Assembly: GCA_020061965.1 (NCBI GenBank)
Contig: JAGUXG010000007.1
Location: 1-9,264, forward strand
From: a bacterium
GTDB taxonomy: Bacteria > UBA9089 > UBA9088 > JAGUXG01
Length of the DNA stretch: 9,264 bases
Direction of reading: 5' to 3'
Below the pieces are notes generated by a model, which saw only the letters and a list, made by a program, of their open reading frames with translations, searched no databases and was not told the DNA's origin. Shown piece by piece: positions 1 to 6,100 of the stretch (its first letter is position 1; each line of letters begins with the position of its first letter). The translations under genes were made by a program, and so were the position numbers.

Positions 1-10
1 TACATTTACT

Positions 11-1330
11 TTAAAACCTTCCTCGTAGTTTTGCCTTTTTTATAAACCCTTCGTAATGGTGCATCATCAGATGGGATTCCACCTGACGGAGTGTATCCAA
101 TGCCACTCCAACCACAATCATAATTGATGTTCCGCCAAAGAAGAATGGAGAGTGCAGCGAAGATAAGGCAATCGTTGGAATGATAGCAGCCAGAGCCAGA
201 AATACTGCACCAACAAAGGTGATTCTATTGAGAATCTTATGAATATAATCTGCTGTGTTTCTCCCTGGTCTTATCCCTGGAATAAATCCCCCTGACTTTC
301 GGAGGTTATCTGCGACATCGTTTGGGTTGAAGATTATAGAGATATAGAAATAGACAAAGAAGATTGTCAGGGCTGCATAAAGAAAGTTTGAGAAGAAGTC
401 CTGTATCCACCTTGGGATAGAGAGGAGAAGATTGCCATACCAATCACCTCCCAGGAACCCTCCAATCATTGCTGGAAATGTGATGAGAGAGGAGGCAAAG
501 ATTATCGGGATGACACCAGCCATATTTATCTGCAAGGGCAGATGGCTCATCTGCCCACCATAGACCTTCCTACCAATGATCCTTTTGGCATATTGAACAG
601 TTACCTTTCTATGTCCTTGAATCATAATTATCACACCGGCTATAATAAGAAGGACTAAGGCAAACAAAACTGCACCTTTTAGGATATTTGTCTCGCCTGA
701 GAATATGTCTTGGATAAAAGAACCTATCCCTTCTGGCACTCTGGCAACAATGTTGGCAAAGATTAACAATGAAGCGCCATTTCCAAGCCCCTTTTCAGTT
801 ATCTGCTCTCCAAGCCACATGACAAACATAGCCCCTGTAGTCATGGTTAAAACAGTCATTATCCTAAATCCCAGACCAGGGTCAGTAACTATAGGAATCC
901 TATACTCTGTCATCTCTAAACCAATAGCCATTCCAAAGGCTTGAATCAAGGCGATGAGAACAGTAAGGTATCTCGTGTATTGGCTTATCTTCCGAGTCCC
1001 CTCTTGTCCCTCCTTCTGAATCTTCTCTAAGGATGGAATTATGTGAGTCATCAGAGACATAATGATTGAAGCAGAGATATAGGGCATAATCCCTAAAGCA
1101 AAGATAGAGAGCCTTTCTAAGGCACCACCTGTAAAAAGGTTGAAAAGTCCAGCTACAGCCATTTGCCTCTGCATCTCAGCAAAGAACATCTGAAAGGCAA
1201 CAGCATTTATGCCAGGGGTAGGGATGAAAGAGCCGAGTCTATAGATAGAGATCAAGCCTATAGTAAAAAGGATTCTATTCCTCAGTTCATGTATCTTGAA
1301 TGGTCTTGATATTCCTTCCAATGGATTCAT
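11..1330 (-). CDS. secY: Protein translocase subunit SecY
   Basis: SecY is the channel of the Sec translocon in the cytoplasmic membrane. With SecE and SecG, driven by SecA or the ribosome, it exports unfolded proteins and inserts membrane proteins. The 439-residue length is normal for bacterial SecY and the pattern of about ten hydrophobic segments is intact. Recognisable family blocks are the NLFTGGALERLSIFALGIMP region around the plug and second helix (about 63-82), the EGQEGTRKISQYTRYLT stretch (about 107-123), QYAKRIIGRKVYGGQ in the SecA/ribosome-binding loop, AGVIPIIFASSL, FNPNDVADNLRKSGGFIPG and the basic C-terminal tail. The ATG start has a TAGGAGGT site 7 nt upstream. No rplO lies before it; the neighbour is fliL, so secY is outside its usual ribosomal-protein setting. 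An ATG at 5-3, preceded by GAGGAAGG inside the end of secY, may begin the next gene (adk or map would be usual), but only 5 nt are visible. The sequence resembles housekeeping SecY, not an accessory SecY2. Confidence 0.98.
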   Translation of the reverse strand: MNPLEGISRPFKIHELRNRILFTIGLISIYRLGSFIPTPGINAVAFQMFFAEMQRQMAVAGLFNLFTGGALERLSIFALGIMPYISASIIMSLMTHIIPSLEKIQKEGQEGTRKISQYTRYLTVLIALIQAFGMAIGLEMTEYRIPIVTDPGLGFRIMTVLTMTTGAMFVMWLGEQITEKGLGNGASLLIFANIVARVPEGIGSFIQDIFSGETNILKGAVLFALVLLIIAGVIIMIQGHRKVTVQYAKRIIGRKVYGGQMSHLPLQINMAGVIPIIFASSLITFPAMIGGFLGGDWYGNLLLSIPRWIQDFFSNFLYAALTIFFVYFYISIIFNPNDVADNLRKSGGFIPGIRPGRNTADYIHKILNRITFVGAVFLALAAIIPTIALSSLHSPFFFGGTSIMIVVGVALDTLRQVESHLMMHHYEGFIKKAKLRGRF

Positions 1331-1337
1331 TTAATCT

Positions 1338-1345
1338 ACCTCCTA
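1338..1345 (-). promoter_or_regulatory. secY ribosome binding site
   Basis: TAGGAGGT on the minus strand sits 7 nt before the secY ATG. This near-perfect Shine-Dalgarno sequence fixes the start and shows that the organism uses strong anti-16S pairing. Confidence 0.9.
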
Positions 1346-1393
1346 ATTATCATTGATCTTATATCAGAAAATTCCCTGCGTTTATTTTATAGA

Positions 1394-1422
1394 AGTATAA
1401 TCCCTTTGAGACATTTTGTCTA
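1394..1422 (-). promoter_or_regulatory. Sigma-70 type promoter for secY
   Basis: On the minus strand TAGACA (1422-1417) is followed by a 17-nt spacer and TATACT (1399-1394). Each box matches its consensus (TTGACA, TATAAT) at five of six positions with ideal spacing. Transcription would start near 1387, leaving a leader of about 57 nt before secY. A short palindrome, AGACA-TTT-TGTCT (1409-1421), overlaps the -35 box and could be an operator, though one this short can arise by chance. The promoter gives secY expression independent of the flagellar genes upstream. No strong terminator lies between fliL and this point, so some read-through is possible. Confidence 0.65.
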
Positions 1423-1434
1423 TTATCATTTTTT

Positions 1435-1495
1435 AATTTCCCATTTTCCTTTCAATTTGTTAAACCTTATCAAAGGGTGCGAAATATGGGAAATT
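1435..1495. repeat. 11-bp inverted repeat upstream of the secY promoter
   Basis: AATTTCCCAT (1435-1444) and ATGGGAAATT (1486-1495) are perfect inverted complements, extended to 11 bp by 1434 and 1496, around a loop of about 41 nt. On the minus strand the distal arm is followed by A residues, not a U tract, so it does not look like a terminator for fliL transcription. It may be a pair of protein-binding half-sites or a chance match. The rest of the 1331-1522 gap holds only the secY promoter and ribosome site. Confidence 0.4.
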
Positions 1496-1522
1496 AGCAT
1501 TTAGAAATGTTGGAAGAGCCTT

Positions 1523-2038
1523 TTACTGCAGTATCAGTTCGCAGTATATCTCCTCTATCTGGCCGTTTCTTAAGATGTGGTTGAACTCATAGAGAAGTTT
1601 CTCTTTGAAGGCTTTCTTTCCCTCAAGCAGGCCTATCTCAGGGGTGCTGGCAATGAGAATATCGTTGACTATATCCCTCATCTGAAGCTGTCTCTCCTCA
1701 AGCTCCTTTGGCAGGAATTTATAGTCGACCTTATATGCAAGAGCCAGGCTCTCAATCCTCACATAGACAGGTTCTTCTTCAGAGACTAACTTTGCTAAGA
1801 ATTCACCCAATTTATGCGTATGAAGCTCAGGCAAGTGAACAGGACTTTTCTCTTTGATTGGCTCAATCTCAATCTTCTTAGCCTCCATCATCTTTTTTGA
1901 GACCACAATCGCCACAACAACAGCAATGATAATTCCGATAAGGGCAATCAGTATCATTATAACCATTTTTGGAAGCCCTTTCTTTGGCTTTTTTTCCTTT
2001 CCAGCCTCCTCTCCTTCAGCTAACTCTTCTTCTGCCAT
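1523..2038 (-). CDS. fliL: Flagellar basal body-associated protein FliL (second tandem copy)
   Basis: FliL is a single-pass inner-membrane protein that surrounds the MotAB stator and supports torque or stator retention. This 171-residue protein has a charged cytoplasmic N-terminus rich in E and K (1-24), one strong transmembrane helix (about 25-47), then a periplasmic domain. The family C-terminal pattern is clear: a G-F/L-L strand near 78 (HKLGEFLAKL), an R..SLALAY strand, a basic amphipathic helix, IVNDILI, and the terminal GQIEEIYCELILQ, matching the usual INxxL..G.v..Vyf..f..Q ending. It begins 4 nt after the stop of the other fliL. The only good purine-rich site (GGAGGT) is 17 nt away inside the upstream gene, so translation probably depends on coupling to that gene. 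fliM and fliN, common next genes, are absent; secY follows. Confidence 0.9.
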   Translation of the reverse strand: MAEEELAEGEEAGKEKKPKKGLPKMVIMILIALIGIIIAVVVAIVVSKKMMEAKKIEIEPIKEKSPVHLPELHTHKLGEFLAKLVSEEEPVYVRIESLALAYKVDYKFLPKELEERQLQMRDIVNDILIASTPEIGLLEGKKAFKEKLLYEFNHILRNGQIEEIYCELILQ

Positions 2039-2042
2039 TTTA

Positions 2043-2558
2043 TTACTGAATCAATACCTCCATATAGATATCCTCTATCTCTCCTTTTGCCAGAATAGCG
2101 TTTATCTTTTCTATCAATTCTTTCTTCAAAGCCTGTTTCCCCTCATAGGTTGCCACATCTGAAGATTTGGTAATCAGAATGTCGTTTATCAAAGACTTTA
2201 TCTGCTTCTTCCTCTCCCCAATCTCTGCAACTTCTTTATATTTGTCACCATAGGCAAGGGTAACATTATCAAGCTTCAGGTATCTTGGAATATCCGGGTC
2301 CGTCAGTCTCACTAGAAAACTGCCCATCTCATAGTTATGCAAGGATTCTGGAGGAAGAACTTTCTCCTCCTCCTTTTCTGGATCTACTACGAGATTATAT
2401 GGCCTGGAAGAATTTGTCACAATGCCACTCACCAGAGCAGAAATTATAGCCACAACAATAGCTCCAATCAATAGGGATATGATTTGAACTATAGGATTAG
2501 AGAAACAAGAAGGTTTCTTCTCTACCTCATCTTCTTCAAATAACTCATCTTCTGCCAT
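2043..2558 (-). CDS. fliL: Flagellar basal body-associated protein FliL (first tandem copy)
   Basis: This is a second FliL-family membrane protein. I chose the ATG at 2558 over a TTG at 2582. The TTG would overlap flbD, whereas the ATG lies 7 nt after the flbD stop and gives MAEDELFEEDE, closely parallel to MAEEELAEGEE of the neighbouring paralogue, and the same length (171 aa). It has an acidic N-terminus (1-14), a transmembrane helix (about 22-47), a linker, then the FliL domain: YEMGSFLVRL, the VTLAY strand, LINDILI and the terminal GEIEDIYMEVLIQ. The two copies align across the whole domain but differ at many positions, so the duplication is old. Two FliL-type subunits could form a mixed ring around the stator; this is inference. 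A weak AGGA about 14 nt upstream suggests coupling to flbD translation. Confidence 0.88.
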   Translation of the reverse strand: MAEDELFEEDEVEKKPSCFSNPIVQIISLLIGAIVVAIISALVSGIVTNSSRPYNLVVDPEKEEEKVLPPESLHNYEMGSFLVRLTDPDIPRYLKLDNVTLAYGDKYKEVAEIGERKKQIKSLINDILITKSSDVATYEGKQALKKELIEKINAILAKGEIEDIYMEVLIQ

Positions 2559-2565
2559 TTCATTT

Positions 2566-2763
2566 TTAATTTTCCTGACCAATCCACCCCAATCTCTTTC
2601 TATATTCTATTGTCATCTCTACTATCTTGTCAAGCCTCTCTCTCACCACATATCTCTGGCCAGAGTTAAGGGTGATGACAGTATCAGGCGTCTCCTCAAT
2701 CGTCTCAATAAGATGAGGATTAAGAAAAAACTTCTTGTCATTCAATCTGGTAAGTTCAATCAT
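2566..2763 (-). CDS. flbD: Flagellar protein FlbD (SwrD family)
   Basis: FlbD is a small cytoplasmic protein encoded next to flgE and motAB or fliL in many flagellar operons. Its Bacillus homologue SwrD affects motor power and swarming; its molecular action is not well defined. The 65-residue sequence is full length and shows the family signature: MIELTRLND at the start, a FFLNPHLIETIEETPDTVI block (about 12-30), then LNSGQRYVV and the VRERLDKIVE helix. The start is an ATG with no clear Shine-Dalgarno site. A terminator-like hairpin ends about 16-24 nt before it, so either the gene needs read-through or the hairpin controls it. fliL starts 7 nt after its stop, so the two are surely co-transcribed. 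Confidence 0.93.
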   Translation of the reverse strand: MIELTRLNDKKFFLNPHLIETIEETPDTVITLNSGQRYVVRERLDKIVEMTIEYRKRLGWIGQEN

Positions 2764-2779
2764 GATATTTTTGCTTCAC

Positions 2780-2827
2780 AAAAAATATAAAGCCACGAAA
2801 GTTTGGAGGGGTTCTTCGTGGCTTTAT
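2780..2827 (-). terminator. Rho-independent terminator or attenuator between flgE and flbD
   Basis: The arms 2787-2799 (ATAAAGCCACGAA) and 2815-2827 (TTCGTGGCTTTAT) are a perfect 13-bp inverted repeat with a 15-nt loop. Read on the minus strand, the hairpin runs into ATATTTTTTG, a U-rich tract, as expected for intrinsic termination of transcripts from flgE. On the plus strand no U tract follows. It ends only about 16 nt before the flbD ATG, too close for a separate flbD promoter downstream of it. It would therefore reduce flbD-fliL expression relative to flgE, or act as a regulated attenuator. The loop on the minus strand carries CCCCTCC, complementary to a Shine-Dalgarno sequence. Confidence 0.7.
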
Positions 2828-2866
2828 CTCTATATTGACCCTCTTTTAAGGGTATCTCTATCAGAC

Positions 2867-2918
2867 ACACTAATTCAGCCTATCCATTAAGGAGCAGGAG
2901 TGGATAAAGAGAATGTGT
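2867..2918. other. Imperfect stem-loop in the flgE-flbD gap
   Basis: An inner stem TATCCA (2881-2886) with TGGATA (2901-2906) is nested in an outer stem formed by ACAC plus ATTC (2867-2870 and 2873-2876, with a 2-nt bulge) and GAATGTGT (2911-2918). The 14-nt loop is TTAAGGAGCAGGAG on the plus strand and pyrimidine-rich on the minus strand. No U tract follows on either strand. I see no open frame, tRNA or clear promoter in the 2764-2961 stretch apart from this fold and the hairpin at 2787-2827. Confidence 0.35.
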
Positions 2919-2961
2919 AAGCTATAAGCAGTAAGATAAGAATCAAGCTTAAAAGTAGATA

Positions 2962-3099
2962 TATACCCAAAAGCATCAGGTTTACAAAATTTTTGTTGTA
3001 GGTTGTAAGTTGAAGAAGTAGAACAAATAACATACAACTTACAACATCCTAAACTTACAACCTCAGACTCTCTTTGTAAACCTGATTTACTTGGGTATA
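2962..3099. mobile_element. MITE-like inverted-repeat element, copy A
   Basis: This 138-bp noncoding element has 27-bp terminal inverted repeats at 2962-2988 and 3073-3099, matching at 23 of 27 positions. The pattern is TATACCCAA, four variable bases, then ATCAGGTTTACAAA. If the ends proper are TACCCAA...TTGGGTA, both sides are flanked by TA, as expected for the TA target duplication of IS630/Tc1-mariner-mobilised elements. Inside, GTTGTAAGTTG (3002-3012) can pair with CAACTTACAAC (3035-3045) or, nearly as well, with a second AACTTACAACC (3052-3062). It encodes nothing and lies immediately after the flgE stop codon. A second copy occurs upstream of flgD in the same orientation. Family assignment is inference from the ends only. 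Confidence 0.7.
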
Positions 3100-3100
3100 A

Positions 3101-6100
3101 TTATCTCTTCAAATTGACTATCTCTGTCAGCACTTGATCGTCAGTTACGATTATCCTTGAGTTTGCCTGAAAGGCTCTCTGGGCAATGATCAGGTCTGTA
3201 AACTCCTCAACCAAGTCAACATTTGCCATTTCAAGTCTACCTGACTGAATACTTCCCCTTCCATCTTTACCTGGGGTGCCTATCTTTACCCCTCCAGAGT
3301 TCAGAGTCTCAAGGAAGGTTGTACCTGATTCTTTCACTAACCCTCCAGGATTAGCAAAGGTAGCCAGAGCAATCTGTCCAACTTCCTGAACCTGATCATT
3401 GGTATAAGAACCAACAACTACACCCTGACTATCTATGGTCGTGCTTTTCAGCACACCCTTAGCATACCCATCTTGAGAGGTTACAGCAGCATCGCTCTTA
3501 TTTGCCCTAAACTGGTGAATCTTGGAAAAATCAATGGCAACTTGAACAGAAGGTGCACCATTTTCTGCTGGGGGTGCTGAACCAGCCTTGCCAGGGTCAA
3601 AAAGGAGCCCGTTTTTGAACTTTGAACCAGCTGTTCTCTCATCTGATGGAGATTCAAAGATCTTAGAATTCTCCTTGTCATAGTCCCCTTTCTCATCAAA
3701 CATCAGTAAGCCATATCCAGCATACTTATTCTTCTCAGATGATGGATTGAGCACAGACCAGACCCATCTGTTAGTAGATAGCCTTTCAAGGGTGAAGGTT
3801 GTATTCCAGGCTACGCCTAAGGCATCATAGAGCTTCTGTGCTGGAGATTTATATATAGAGTCTGCATTCCTCTCCTTAGTTATAGCCACACCCTCATCCG
3901 AAGCCTTGTAACCTGAATAGGTAGTATCAACTCCAGTGTTTGGCGTAAAGGTCAAGGATTCAGGCCCTGAATTTCCGTTAGGCACAAAGACATCAGCCGA
4001 GAGTGGACTCACCTGACGATAGTCAACTGTAACATCGCCTGTGCCATAGGACCTGTCCAAAATTATCCGATCAACGCCATTAGCGCCGCCTCCATTAACA
4101 AAGGTATATTCTGACTGTTTCTGGATAACATTATTTACCTTGAGGACAAGGGTGGCAGGATCTACATCTGGATTCCTTAAGTCAAAACTATTCAACCTGG
4201 TATAGTCAACATAAATGGCATCACCTTGAAGATCAACAGGACCAGTAATAGAGATCATATCCTCACCACCTGTACCGGCATTATCCCTAAATGTCCAATT
4301 TGCTGGTGAAACTCTGAGCACAGAATCAGCATTTGAAGCTTTATTCCAGACAACAATAGTGTTCTTATCAACATCACCGTGAGAAAGATATAGGCTCCAT
4401 GTAGGACCATTAGCAGTCAACTGATATCTATTAACTACAAATGCAGACATGTTACTGGCAAGATTCTTCGGCAGGGCAGTCACATCCAATTTCACGGCCT
4501 GAGTGCCTGCTTTTCCTAAACCGGCTACGCCTACCTTTTCGGCCTTGACCTCATTTGAGGCAACATTTATCCTGAAGAAGTCCTTGCCTGTTCCTGATGC
4601 CTTGGTCGTATCAGACCATCCTGTCCCAGGTGTTGGTCTCTCTTGACTGAGATCCATGACACCATTATTATTTCCACCCTCAACAGTCCCCAAAGATATG
4701 TTTATCTCAGAGAAGAAAGGCACAGAGCCATTCTCAGAGAGGGTTATTCTTGCCCCTTCTGTCTTTGACTTTATCTTGAACCTGTCTGTGGTTGAGTCAT
4801 ACTCTATAGAGACTTTAGCATCTGAAGCGTTTATCTCGGTCAATAAAGATTGAACAGTAGTATAATTAGAAAGGTTTATCTCCTTAGAGGTGTATATGCC
4901 AGAATCCGTAGCTATAGTTATGGTTCCATCTATTGTGCCTGAATCAAATTGATTCCAGTTTCCAGCTAAGTTAACCGCAGCTGAACCATGCTTAACCTCA
5001 CGGCTACTGATAATCTCTGGAACAGCCTCTGTATCCCTGAAGTTGTTAATAACCTTATAGTCAGAGTTCATTTGCAGGATACCCTTAGCATCAACTGTTT
5101 TATTGTAATTATAGTCTCCTGTGACCACATCTCCTGCCTTATATGGAGGAGAACCTGGCACACTAACAGCCTCCAAACCTGCGGTAAGGAGCTTGGCCTT
5201 GGTCAAGAAGCCACCTGCGGTGCTCTGCTTGACTTTAACATTACTACCTGTATTGATTATGGTAAATTTGTCTAATTTCTCATCATACCTCAAGGTTACT
5301 GGAAGTGCGTTGTACTGGTTCATAACATTACTAGCAACAGCATTGTTCACATGGTCAAGAAAGTCATTGACTGAGAGATAGGAATCCAAAGGTTCAGATA
5401 CCCACATTGCATTGTCTCCTTGAGAGGTTGTCCAGGAGAAAGTGATAGTAGAGTTTGGAGGATTGACTGAACTATAAATTGCATCCCTGAACCCATTGTT
5501 AAACCCTGCCCTCTTAAAGTCTTTAGAAAGATCAATCTTATTGACTACAACCTCTTCCCTACTCTCTGGATTGGCACCAGCAGTAAGATAGTTACCGATA
5601 ATAGAACCACCTGTACTCCCTCCTTCACCAAACATCTTGGCATGGGTAAGAAACCCTTCTCTATCAGACTGCCAGAGGTATATTCCAGCTTTATTGGCCA
5701 ACTTAAACTTATCCTCAACAGCGTCATAAGAGAAGCTTATCAGGCTTGTTCCTGCCTTTCCATTTACTGAGGCCTCAACAATAGCCAGAAAGTCAGCCAC
5801 AGTAGCATATGAAGAGAGGAGACCAGATGTCCAGCTCTGGCCCCCACCACTCCAGGCGATGGTTATAGTTGAATTAAGTGCGTTACTACTCATCACTAAT
5901 GAAGGGGCAACATTAAACCCGGCCTCAGCAAAAGACCTTGATGTATCAAGGGCATTTCGGACAACCTCCTCTTTGCTCACAGTAGAAAAGAAGGTTATCT
6001 GGTCAACACCACCCTCTCCAAGGTTGTTATTAAACCTGTATCCAGCTTTATCTGTCGTCGCACCATTTATCTTCATTTCTAAGGTTGTCTGATCAACTGT

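Noticed and set aside
1426..1459. TTGAAA ... GATAAT as an alternative secY promoter
   Set aside because: The spacing between the boxes is about 22 nt, too long for a sigma-70 promoter; the TAGACA/TATACT pair is far better.
1471..1480. CCTT-TGAT-AAGG as a terminator after fliL
   Set aside because: The stem is only 4 bp and is followed by three U residues, too weak to call.
2043..2582. TTG start for the first fliL
   Set aside because: It would overlap flbD by 17 nt. The ATG at 2558 gives an N-terminus and length matching the paralogue.
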